Positions 1-5,456 of a DNA stretch of 6,533 nt are shown here, one piece after another. Numbering within the stretch: the stretch's first letter is position 1; each line of letters starts with the position of its first letter. The notes below the pieces were generated by a model that searched no databases, was not told where the DNA came from, and saw only the letters and a program-made list of their open reading frames with translations. The DNA is from an uncultured Clostridium sp. (lineage in GTDB: Bacteria > Bacillota > Clostridia > Lachnospirales > Lachnospiraceae): the NCBI GenBank assembly GCA_902464345.1, contig CABQJA010000131.1, forward strand, positions 1 to 6,533, given 5' to 3'. The position numbers and the translations under genes were made by a program.

Positions 1-175
1 CGGTTGTCTTTGCTGCCTTTGCCGCAAATGCCTTTCTGACAATTGCCTCTTCCTGCTCATCCAGTGCAGACTGTGGTTTTTTGCCTGTTACACCGTTTGC
101 TTCCAGGACTGCAATAATCTCTTTACTTTCGATTCCCAATTCCGTTTTTAATTGATGTATTTTAATTTTTGCCAT
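1..175 (-). CDS. infB: Translation initiation factor IF-2, N-terminal fragment (cut by window edge)
   Basis: Seen: an open frame starts at ATG 175 and runs off the left edge after 58 codons plus one base. The protein begins MAKIKIHQLKTELGI and continues through an IF2_N-type helical domain (EIIAVLEANG, then an Ala/Lys-rich stretch), which is how Firmicute IF-2 proteins begin. A strong GGAGGTG site at 182-188 lies 6 nt upstream and is embedded in the last codons and stop of ylxQ, which suggests translational coupling. Known: IF-2 is the GTPase that brings initiator fMet-tRNA to the 30S subunit and promotes subunit joining. Its G domains would lie outside this window. Position right after ylxQ is the conserved order of the rimP-nusA-infB operon. 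The identification rests on the N-terminal domain plus synteny. Confidence 0.93.
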   Translation of the reverse strand, partial: MAKIKIHQLKTELGIESKEIIAVLEANGVTGKKPQSALDEQEEAIVRKAFAAKAAKTT

Positions 176-178
176 CCG

Positions 179-502
179 TTACACCTCCAAATTATTCTGC
201 ATATCGATCTTTTTTACAATCTCATTCCCAAACCCTGCATCCAGTACCGCCAGTGACGCTCTCATCTGCTTTCCGATACTGTGTCCCAGAGTTTCCTTTG
301 TACCATAGATTGCAAAAGGTATCCGGTAGTAATCACATGAATCTCTGAATGCCTTTTGGGTATTGTCTGAAGCATCTTCTGCAACAATGACCAAAAAGGC
401 CTTCCGGGTTTTTATCGCTTTTTCCGTTGAAAACTCTCCACTGGTAACCTTTCCTGCCTTTGCAGCAAGGCCAAGCATGGATAATACCTTATCTGGTTTC
501 AA
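179..502 (-). CDS. rplGA: L7Ae-family RNA-binding ribosomal protein YlxQ (RplGA)
   Basis: Seen: a 107-residue protein with the L7Ae/L30e signature: GLAAKAGKVTSGE at about residues 11-23, AEDASDNT at 41-48 and LGHSIGK at 72-78. Its length is normal for the YlxQ family (about 100 residues). The start is TTG at 502. It is chosen because an AAGGAG site (513-518) lies 10 nt upstream and because the N-terminus MKPDKVLSMLGLA matches the usual start of the family; the first ATG, at 478, would remove most of the first helix. The gene overlaps the end of ylxR by 14 nt. Known: this family binds kink-turn RNA, and B. subtilis YlxQ is a homologue of L7Ae-type ribosomal proteins. It is probably translated by coupling to ylxR, with modest output because of the TTG codon (inference). 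Confidence 0.93.
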   Translation of the reverse strand: MKPDKVLSMLGLAAKAGKVTSGEFSTEKAIKTRKAFLVIVAEDASDNTQKAFRDSCDYYRIPFAIYGTKETLGHSIGKQMRASLAVLDAGFGNEIVKKIDMQNNLEV

Positions 503-761
503 ATGTCTTCAACTCCTTACCTAATTCTTCATATACCTCAGCTGGTATCGGCATCTTGAATGAACGCTCCAGGCCCTTGGACTTCTTTGCCTTTTCCAGA
601 CACTCTCCGGACATGCACAGATATGCACCTCTGCCGTTTTTCTTACCGGTTGCATCCAGCTCGATCTGGCCTTCCGTTGTCCGGATGATGCGAATCAGGG
701 ACTTTTTATCTTTGGGCTGCCCACATCCGATACACTGTCTCATTACTGCTTTCTTAGCCAC
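489..761 (-). CDS. rnpM: YlxR/RnpM RNA-binding protein (DUF448), RNase P modulator
   Basis: Seen: 90 residues with the hallmarks of the YlxR family: RQCIGCG with Cys10 and Cys13 at the N-terminus, the IRIIR strand, and the GRGAYLC motif at 43-49 followed by Cys54. The start is GTG at 761, with AAGGGAG at 769-775 seven nt upstream. The next in-frame ATG (residue 7) would leave only one residue before the RQC motif, so GTG is preferred. It begins 29 nt after the nusA stop and overlaps ylxQ by 14 nt at its 3' end. Known: YlxR is a small basic RNA-binding protein encoded next to nusA. In B. subtilis it was reported to bind RNase P RNA and reduce RNase P activity (RnpM). That this orthologue does the same is inference from family membership. 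Confidence 0.94.
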   Translation of the reverse strand: MAKKAVMRQCIGCGQPKDKKSLIRIIRTTEGQIELDATGKKNGRGAYLCMSGECLEKAKKSKGLERSFKMPIPAEVYEELGKELKTFETR

Positions 762-790
762 GCAATCACTCCCTTACTCACTGTACCTTA

Positions 791-1861
791 TTATGAAAGA
801 GTCTCTGCTTCCGTAGGTTCCGCTTCCGGCTCAACCTGTGATTCACTCTTAATATCAATCTTATAACCTGTCAGACGTGCTGCAAGTCTTGCATTCTGTC
901 CTTCTTTACCGATTGCCAGAGATAACTGATTATCCGGTACGATTACCTTGGCACTCTTCTCATCTACATCGACTGTTACAGATACAACACTGGATGGACT
1001 CAATGCATTTTTAATAAAAATAGCCGGGTTCGAATCCCATGTGATAATATCGATCTTCTCTCCGCGCAGATCACTGACGATTGCATTTACACGGGCACCG
1101 TTTAATCCTACACAGGCACCTACCGGGTCTACATTCTCATCATTTGACCATACTGCGATCTTGGAACGGGAACCTGCCTCTCTGGAAATTGCCTTAATCT
1201 CTACCGTACCGTCTGCTACTTCGGTTACTTCCTTTTCAAACAGCCGCTTTACCAGCTCCGGATGGGTTCTGGAAACCAGGATCTTAGGTCCCTTATTGCT
1301 TTCCTTTACTTCAATGATATATAACTTTACACGATCGGTCGGACGGAAGGTTTCACCCGGAATCTGCTCATTCTCGGTCAGGATGGCATCGGTCTTATCA
1401 TCCAAGCTGATGCATACATTTCTTCCTACATAACGCTGAACCACACCGGTTACAACATCCTTTTCCTTACACTGGAAATGATTGAAGATGGACTTTCTTT
1501 CCTCTTCCTTAATCTTCTGCACAATTACATTTCTTGCATTTTGTGCCGAAATTCTTCCGAAGTTCTTAGGCTGTACTTCCACTCGAACTACATCACCGAC
1601 TTCATACCGTGGATCATGCATCTTAGCCTCTTCCAGACTGATCTCCGTTGCCGGATTGGTAACATCCTCTACTACCTCACGCTCAATAAATGCACTGAAC
1701 TCGCCGGTCTTGCGATCCATCTGTACCTGCATATTAACGTCGCTGTCTTTATCCTTCTTATAAGCATCAACGATTGCTTTTTCAATCGTTTCCATTAATA
1801 CTTCCTGGTCTATTCCTTTCTCTTTCTCAATCTGAGCAAGTGCATCCATAATTTCTGACAT
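791..1861 (-). CDS. nusA: Transcription termination/antitermination factor NusA
   Basis: Seen: 356 residues in the Firmicute short-form NusA layout. An N-terminal RNA-polymerase-binding domain spans about 1-128 and an S1 domain about 135-198. KH1 follows, with the conserved DPVGACVGLNGARV segment (GLNG loop at 252-255), then KH2 with LAIGKEGQNARLAARLTGY (GKEG loop at 318-321). A short acidic tail closes the protein. The acidic repeats of proteobacterial NusA are absent, as expected. ATG at 1861 is preceded by AAGGAGG (1870-1876) with 8 nt spacing. The rimP stop lies 17 nt upstream. Known: NusA binds the RNA-polymerase flap and RNA exit channel, stimulating pausing and intrinsic termination. 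In B. subtilis it autoregulates its operon through a leader terminator; a matching candidate lies at 2421-2452 in this window. Confidence 0.98.
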   Translation of the reverse strand: MSEIMDALAQIEKEKGIDQEVLMETIEKAIVDAYKKDKDSDVNMQVQMDRKTGEFSAFIEREVVEDVTNPATEISLEEAKMHDPRYEVGDVVRVEVQPKNFGRISAQNARNVIVQKIKEEERKSIFNHFQCKEKDVVTGVVQRYVGRNVCISLDDKTDAILTENEQIPGETFRPTDRVKLYIIEVKESNKGPKILVSRTHPELVKRLFEKEVTEVADGTVEIKAISREAGSRSKIAVWSNDENVDPVGACVGLNGARVNAIVSDLRGEKIDIITWDSNPAIFIKNALSPSSVVSVTVDVDEKSAKVIVPDNQLSLAIGKEGQNARLAARLTGYKIDIKSESQVEPEAEPTEAETLS

Positions 1862-1878
1862 TTCCTTTTCCTCCTTAA

Positions 1879-2340
1879 TTAAAAATCAAATGCTAATCGT
1901 ATCAGTGCGATCTCTTTTCTTTCGATCACTGCCTCTTTATCTTCCAGTTCTACTGTTACAGTATCCGTATCATATGCCTTCAGGATTCCGGTAAACTCCT
2001 TACCATACTCTCCGGCCTTATAAAGCTTGACCTCTACTTCAGTTCCGAGACTCTTTTCAAAATCCCGTTCCCGCTTCAATGGTCTTCCGAGTCCCGGTGA
2101 ACTCACTTCCAGGATATAAGCCTGCCCGATAAAATCATCCTCATCAAGCTTTGCCTCCAGCTCATGACTGATCGTTACACAATCATCAATCGTAATGCCA
2201 CCCTCCTTATCTGCATACACCCGCAGATAATAGTTTGCACCTTCCTTTACGTACTCTACATCCCACAGTTCAAATCCGTGTTCATCCAGAATTGGCTGCA
2301 CCAATGCTTCGCATCGCTGTTCAATTTCTGCCCGTTTCAT
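1879..2340 (-). CDS. rimP: Ribosome maturation factor RimP
   Basis: Seen: from ATG 2340 the protein has 153 residues, beginning MKRAEIEQR. It has the RimP N-terminal alpha/beta domain, containing the signature EVSSPGLGRPL (about residues 78-88), and a C-terminal SH3-like domain. The frame is open to an upstream ATG at 2361, which would add seven residues. That ATG has no recognisable Shine-Dalgarno, whereas GGAGG (2355-2359) precedes the 2340 start, although with a long 14-nt gap. The distance from the N-terminus to the ELWDVEYVKEG strand also matches B. subtilis RimP if 2340 is used. The start is therefore likely but not certain. Known: RimP assists 30S subunit maturation and is encoded first in the rimP-nusA-infB operon. 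nusA follows after 17 nt. Confidence 0.95.
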   Translation of the reverse strand: MKRAEIEQRCEALVQPILDEHGFELWDVEYVKEGANYYLRVYADKEGGITIDDCVTISHELEAKLDEDDFIGQAYILEVSSPGLGRPLKRERDFEKSLGTEVEVKLYKAGEYGKEFTGILKAYDTDTVTVELEDKEAVIERKEIALIRLAFDF

Positions 2341-2474
2341 ACTCTGATCATCAGCCTCCATTCTTATTAAAAGCTTTGCAACCAGACCGTGACCATGATT
2401 CCCGCTTAAACAGCCAAAACATAAGATAAGAGTGGACTTTCGTCCACTCTTACTGTCACACTGGTATCACAACT
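2341..2474 (-). promoter_or_regulatory. Presumed 5' leader of the rimP-nusA-infB operon
   Basis: If transcription begins near 2474 (7 nt after the candidate -10 box), the message carries about 134 nt before the rimP start at 2340. The leader holds a strong GNRA-capped hairpin (2427-2452), an interrupted U-rich stretch, then about 55 nt without an obvious strong structure, and GGAGG at 2355-2359. The sequence UCUUAU just after the hairpin (2421-2426) is complementary to AUAAGA just upstream of the RBS (2362-2367). The leader assignment depends on the promoter call and is inference. Confidence 0.5.
2421..2452 (-). terminator. Hairpin with interrupted U-tract: likely intrinsic terminator/attenuator ahead of rimP
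   Basis: Read on the minus strand, TAAGAGTGGAC (2452-2442), a GAAA tetraloop (2441-2438) and GTCCACTCTTA (2437-2427) form a perfect 11-bp stem. It is followed by TCTTATGTTTT, a U-rich tract broken by C, A and G. The plus-strand reading has no T-tract after the stem, so the signal belongs to minus-strand transcription. It lies 60 nt beyond the zinc-ribbon gene stop and can end that transcript. It also lies downstream of the candidate rimP promoter, so it could attenuate the nusA operon. Weak distal U-tracts are typical of NusA-stimulated terminators in B. subtilis (known). Confidence 0.72.
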
Positions 2475-2480
2475 ATTGTT

Positions 2481-2509
2481 AATATAACACAGTATTTCCA
2501 AATATGCAA
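2481..2509 (-). promoter_or_regulatory. Candidate sigma-A promoter of the rimP-nusA-infB operon
   Basis: On the minus strand: TTGCAT (2509-2504), a 17-nt spacer, then TATATT (2486-2481), one mismatch from TATAAT. A TGn extended -10 stands directly before the hexamer (2489-2487). The -35 box is only 3 of 6, which an extended -10 can compensate. The box begins 3 nt after the stop codon of the upstream gene. The predicted start is near 2474, placing the hairpin at 2427-2452 about 22 nt into the transcript. Predicted by eye. Confidence 0.6.
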
Positions 2510-2512
2510 GTT

Positions 2513-3943
2513 TTAATCTTTGTAAACTGTAATTTCCACACACTGAACCTTGTCATCACCATCGTATTCCAGATACAGGTCTGTCTTGCCGTCTGCAGAA
2601 TCATAATAAACGCCATCATCTGTAGTGCTGTCCGGCTCACCTAACAGACTGACTACCTGTGACTTACTGGTTCCGAGTTTGATTCCGTTTGCAACTTCTG
2701 CGTCTGTTGCTGTGCAGGATGAAGAATAATTATCCACATTCAGTCCGGTCAGCTTCAGATCGGATCTTGAATAGATTGTATCGTCTGATGTATTTTCTAC
2801 AAATCCCCATACAGAGTATCCTTCATCAGAATCCAGTAATACAAACTGATATTTACCAGGCTCCCAGCCATCTGAAACCAGAGACTCCATATCTTCATCG
2901 GATCTCGTGTTGATTGTAAATCCGGAATCATTTAATGCGATCGGTAAGGTATAGACCGTTCCGTTGATCATGATCTGATTTACCTCTGTCAGATCTGCAT
3001 TGGAGGAAGGTACTACTTCCTCTGCATCTCCGGATCCGCCATCATAAACCGGATCATAGTCTCCAGGTACATAGTCCAGACTACCATCACTGTTGTTATC
3101 CTCAAGTGTATTTACGATTTCCTCCCAGTCCATCTCACCCAGTGACTTACCGGCCGAAGATAATACACCCAGTACCAGGAACATAAAGATCAGACCACTG
3201 ATCAGACCCAGAACACTTACGATCAGTCCTGAGATTCCAAGTCCCTTGCTTGACTTTTTCGTCAGACATACAATTGCCAGAATAATACCTACCAGGCAGA
3301 AAATAAGCGGAACAACCATAATTCCGCAGGCAGAGGTTAAAAGCCCCAGAATACCGAGGATCAGACCGACGATTCCGGCTGCCTTGCCAGGCTTCTTCTG
3401 CTTCTGTGGCTGCTGGGCACCCATCTGTGCCTGCTGACCGTAATACGGTCCCTGATATGCACCGGCCTGCTGATATGGCGCCTGCTGTGGCTGCGGTACA
3501 CCCTGCTGATAGGTTCCGGCCTGTGGCTGCGGTGCACTCTGCTGATACGGTGCCTGCTGTGGCTGCGGTGCATTCTGCTGATATGTACCGGTCTGTGCTG
3601 TCGCTGTATCCTTTTCCGCTAATGAGAATGGATTTGTCGCCGTTTTTTCCTCCGGCTGTGCGGATACTGCTTCATACTCAGGCTGTACTGCTTCTATTGT
3701 CTCCGTAGTCTCTGCTACTACAGGAGTCGGCTCTGTTACTTCCGGTGTGACTGCAACTGTCGGCTCTGTTACCTCCGGCATAATTACAGGGGTTGGTTCC
3801 GACACTCCGGAAACCGGCTGTGTTGTCTCCGGCATAACTGTTTCTTCCTGCTTCTGTGGCTGAATCGGATTTCCGCAATTCTGACAGAATGAATCTCCCG
3901 CATTTACCGGGGATCCGCATACGCTACATTTTAATTCATCCAT
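2513..3943 (-). CDS. Zinc-ribbon membrane protein with repeat-rich linker and acidic C-terminal domain, function unknown
   Basis: Seen: 476 residues from ATG 3943. Order of parts: a double-CxxC zinc ribbon (Cys6, Cys9, Cys20, Cys23); a Pro/Thr/Glu/Val-rich segment with an 11-residue repeat (about 47-76); a Gln/Pro/Tyr-rich segment with a 24-residue repeat (119-165); a Lys-rich boundary (181-187); hydrophobic Gly/Ile/Leu segments at about 188-227 and 236-262, resembling DUF4190-type membrane modules; and a strongly acidic domain (about 265-476). The end of that domain (IKLGTSKSQVVSLLGEPD, 421-438, then paired Tyr-rich strands) resembles the SmpA/BLIP-like motif of secreted or lipoprotein domains. 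Inferred topology: ribbon inside, acidic domain outside. An upstream TTG at 3961 keeps the frame open but would place the AGGAGG inside the gene, so 3943 is the start. It has its own promoter. The specific role is not recognisable; signalling or envelope sensing is only a guess. Confidence 0.9.
   Translation of the reverse strand: MDELKCSVCGSPVNAGDSFCQNCGNPIQPQKQEETVMPETTQPVSGVSEPTPVIMPEVTEPTVAVTPEVTEPTPVVAETTETIEAVQPEYEAVSAQPEEKTATNPFSLAEKDTATAQTGTYQQNAPQPQQAPYQQSAPQPQAGTYQQGVPQPQQAPYQQAGAYQGPYYGQQAQMGAQQPQKQKKPGKAAGIVGLILGILGLLTSACGIMVVPLIFCLVGIILAIVCLTKKSSKGLGISGLIVSVLGLISGLIFMFLVLGVLSSAGKSLGEMDWEEIVNTLEDNNSDGSLDYVPGDYDPVYDGGSGDAEEVVPSSNADLTEVNQIMINGTVYTLPIALNDSGFTINTRSDEDMESLVSDGWEPGKYQFVLLDSDEGYSVWGFVENTSDDTIYSRSDLKLTGLNVDNYSSSCTATDAEVANGIKLGTSKSQVVSLLGEPDSTTDDGVYYDSADGKTDLYLEYDGDDKVQCVEITVYKD
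3449..3589 (-). repeat. In-gene tandem repeat encoding Gln/Pro/Tyr-rich 24-residue units
   Basis: Residues 119-142 and 143-165 of the zinc-ribbon protein are two near-identical copies of a unit starting GTYQQ. Each is made of two half-units of the form YQQ-x-x-PQPQ (for example YQQNAPQPQQ and YQQSAPQPQ). At the DNA level the units are 72 and 69 nt with strong identity, including a shared CTGCTGTGGCTGCGGT segment on the plus strand. The repeat forms a low-complexity cytoplasmic linker just before the membrane segments. Confidence 0.85.
3716..3805 (-). repeat. In-gene Pro/Thr/Glu/Val repeat
   Basis: Residues about 47-76 of the zinc-ribbon protein repeat the pattern EPTPV-x-x-PEVT with a period of 10-11 residues. 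At the DNA level, plus-strand TCGGCTCTGTTACTTCCGG (3727-3745) recurs with one change at 3760-3778, a 33-nt period. It forms an extended, probably disordered spacer after the zinc ribbon. Confidence 0.75.
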
Positions 3944-3949
3944 ATAATT

Positions 3950-3955
3950 CCTCCT
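3950..3955 (-). promoter_or_regulatory. AGGAGG ribosome binding site that sets the zinc-ribbon gene start
   Basis: AGGAGG on the minus strand stands 6 nt before ATG 3943. It lies inside the longer open frame that could begin at TTG 3961, so it decides in favour of the shorter 476-residue protein. Confidence 0.85.
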
Positions 3956-3991
3956 AAACAAACCTCTTGTTTCATTTCCAGGTTCCTATTC

Positions 3992-4040
3992 AGAAATTGT
4001 ATCATAGCTTTCCCGTTTTCGCAATGACGAAACAATTTCT
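3992..4040. repeat. 9-bp inverted repeat flanking and overlapping a promoter
   Basis: Plus-strand AGAAATTGT (3992-4000) is matched by its exact reverse complement ACAATTTCT (4032-4040), with 31 nt between them. One arm covers five bases of the -10 box and the bases just after it; the other touches the first base of the dac stop codon. Between the arms is a smaller TTTCG/CGAAA pairing. No T-tract follows, so it is not a canonical terminator. It could be an operator or chance. Confidence 0.5.
3996..4024 (-). promoter_or_regulatory. Candidate sigma-A promoter of the zinc-ribbon gene
   Basis: On the minus strand: TTGCGA (4024-4019), a 17-nt spacer, then TACAAT (4001-3996), with TGA forming an extended -10 just before the hexamer. 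The predicted start is near 3989, giving a leader of about 46 nt that ends in AGGAGG. The promoter lies wholly between the dac stop and the gene. Its -10 box is part of the 9-bp inverted repeat at 3992-4040. Confidence 0.6.
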
Positions 4041-5386
4041 TAAGAGCTCTGTAAATCTTCGTTAAGGAAATATTGGTAGATCAGCTTTTTAAACACATAT
4101 GAATAGGTGAGTCTCTGAACATCCCTGCCTGCATATACCGGCAGGCTCTGAAAGCATGCCCCGTTTATATAAATATCCAGAGTTCCAACCACGGTATCCG
4201 CCTCAATCGGTGCCTCCGTATCCGTAATCAGATTCTCCTTTATCTGTATATCCTCTCCTGCCCGCACCAGCAGCTGAACGGTTTCTCTGATCTCCGGCTC
4301 CACCTCTGTGATTTCCTGACCGTGCAGCACTGTGAGACTGCTGATCTTCTGTTCCGGTGTTACAAGTGTCTGCTTCTCGTACTCTGTCATGCCGTAATCC
4401 ATAAGACCTCTTGTGTCTTCCCATTTATAGGTCTTATGTGGCGGCCAGCCGGATGCAAGAACTACCGTGATCAGAGTTTTCTCTCCCCGTCTGGCAGCTC
4501 CGACAAAGCAATATCCCGCCTCTCCGGTAAATCCGGTCTTGATTCCCAGTGCCCCGTCATAAGAAGTCAGAAATGCATCCTTATTCACAACGGAAACCGT
4601 GTGTTTCCCCTGAAGCTCCTGAAACGTATGTGCCGGTGTCCGGATAATTTCCAGAAACTCCGGATTCCGAATTGCATAGCCGGCAATTCTGGCCAGGTCA
4701 CAGGCGGTTGTCTGATGTCCCGGAGCATCCAGACCGTTCGGTGTTACAAAGTTAGTATCAAATGCACCTATCTCCTGCGCCTTCTCATTCATCAGCTCTG
4801 CAAAAGCTTCCACCGATCCACCGATATGCTCTGCAATGGCAACTGCTGTATCATTGTGCGATTCCAGCATCAGTGAATAAAGCAGATCCTTCAGATAATA
4901 CTGCTCTCCTTCTGCACCGTTCATCTGAACATCCGGCTGTGCCGCCGCATTTTTTGAAAATGTGACTACATCCTCCGGATTTCCGATCTCCAATGCCAGA
5001 ATACAGGTCATGATCTTGGTCGTACTCGCCATCGCCTTTTTCTCATAGCCGTTCTTTTCGTACAGGATTCTTCCGCTGTCTGCATCCATCAGGGCTGCTG
5101 CCCCGGCATGCAGCTCCGGGATTTCCGCGCTTTCCGCTTCCGCGGCCTGTGTTTCGGGACCCTGTGCCTCACTGCTCTGCAACGCTCCGGTTTCTGTAGT
5201 GCACTCTTCCGTAACCGCCTCTGTTTCCACTTCCGCTACGGTATGCTCTGATAGCTGTCCAAGCTCTACCAGTCCGGTTCCAAAGAGGATCACCGTAACT
5301 GCCAGAACCCCGACAACCTTCCAGATATCCTCAATCTGCCTGAGGCTTTTTATTGTTTCCTTCCATTGGCTCCAATCCTGTTTCAT
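4040..5386 (-). CDS. Serine-type D-Ala-D-Ala carboxypeptidase (peptidase S11, low-molecular-weight PBP)
   Basis: Seen: 448 residues carrying all three penicillin-binding motifs in order: STTK at 121-124 (nucleophile Ser121, Lys124), SHN at 176-178 and KTG at 283-285. A C-terminal beta-rich domain of the PBP5_C type follows (about 336-425). The N-terminus has about 22 charged residues, one membrane segment (about 23-42) with no AxA cleavage site after it, then a Glu/Thr/Ala/Ser-rich linker (45-92). This suggests an uncleaved N-terminal anchor with the enzyme outside. Known: the family removes the terminal D-Ala from peptidoglycan stem peptides, limiting cross-linking; some Firmicute members act in sporulation. 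The neighbour scpB recalls the B. subtilis scpAB-dacB region, but I cannot assign dacB or dacF. The start is ATG 5386, with only a weak GGCAGG site (5395-5400) that lies inside a terminator-like hairpin. No clear terminator follows. Confidence 0.95.
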   Translation of the reverse strand: MKQDWSQWKETIKSLRQIEDIWKVVGVLAVTVILFGTGLVELGQLSEHTVAEVETEAVTEECTTETGALQSSEAQGPETQAAEAESAEIPELHAGAAALMDADSGRILYEKNGYEKKAMASTTKIMTCILALEIGNPEDVVTFSKNAAAQPDVQMNGAEGEQYYLKDLLYSLMLESHNDTAVAIAEHIGGSVEAFAELMNEKAQEIGAFDTNFVTPNGLDAPGHQTTACDLARIAGYAIRNPEFLEIIRTPAHTFQELQGKHTVSVVNKDAFLTSYDGALGIKTGFTGEAGYCFVGAARRGEKTLITVVLASGWPPHKTYKWEDTRGLMDYGMTEYEKQTLVTPEQKISSLTVLHGQEITEVEPEIRETVQLLVRAGEDIQIKENLITDTEAPIEADTVVGTLDIYINGACFQSLPVYAGRDVQRLTYSYVFKKLIYQYFLNEDLQSS

Positions 5387-5434
5387 AAAAAATACCTGCC
5401 GGTCTGCTTATGATATTGTATCGCAGACGGCAGG
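5387..5434 (-). terminator. Intrinsic terminator after scpB, running into the dac start codon
   Basis: On the minus strand, CCTGCCGTCTGC (5434-5423) pairs with GCAGACCGGCAGG (5407-5395), giving a 12-bp GC-rich stem with one bulged base. The 15-nt loop contains a small GATA/TATC pairing. TATTTTTT (5394-5387) follows at once, and the next base starts the dac ATG. The geometry is that of a good Rho-independent terminator 22 nt beyond the scpB stop. The only Shine-Dalgarno-like sequence for dac (GGCAGG, 5395-5400) is the 3' side of the stem, so the hairpin may also hide the ribosome binding site in read-through RNA (inference). Confidence 0.82.
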
Positions 5435-5456
5435 AAAATATGACCGTTTTCGCACA

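Noticed and set aside
948..1798. Several plus-strand open frames opposite nusA.
   Set aside because: They are shadows of a highly conserved gene and give no recognisable protein.
2351..2422. A 23-codon ATG frame in the rimP leader ending at a TGA just past the RBS, a possible leader peptide.
   Set aside because: No Shine-Dalgarno precedes its ATG, which lies in the U-tract of the hairpin, and the peptide shows no codon bias suited to attenuation.
3361..3920. Two further minus-strand open frames (70 and 80 codons) inside the zinc-ribbon gene.
   Set aside because: The in-gene repeats keep other frames open; the products are His/Arg/Ser-rich or Asn/Arg-rich low-complexity sequence, and the true frame is fixed by the ribbon and membrane parts.
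3944..3961. Extension of the zinc-ribbon protein to a TTG start at 3961.
   Set aside because: The AGGAGG site would fall within the coding sequence; ATG 3943 has ideal spacing from it.
4043..4050. AGAGCTCT palindrome near the end of dac as a possible terminator stem.
   Set aside because: It is an 8-bp palindrome within the coding sequence with no loop and no T-tract.
4322..4876. 184-codon open frame on the plus strand opposite the carboxypeptidase gene.
   Set aside because: It lies wholly antisense to a gene with all catalytic motifs, and its translation is Cys/Ser/Arg-rich without any recognisable domain.
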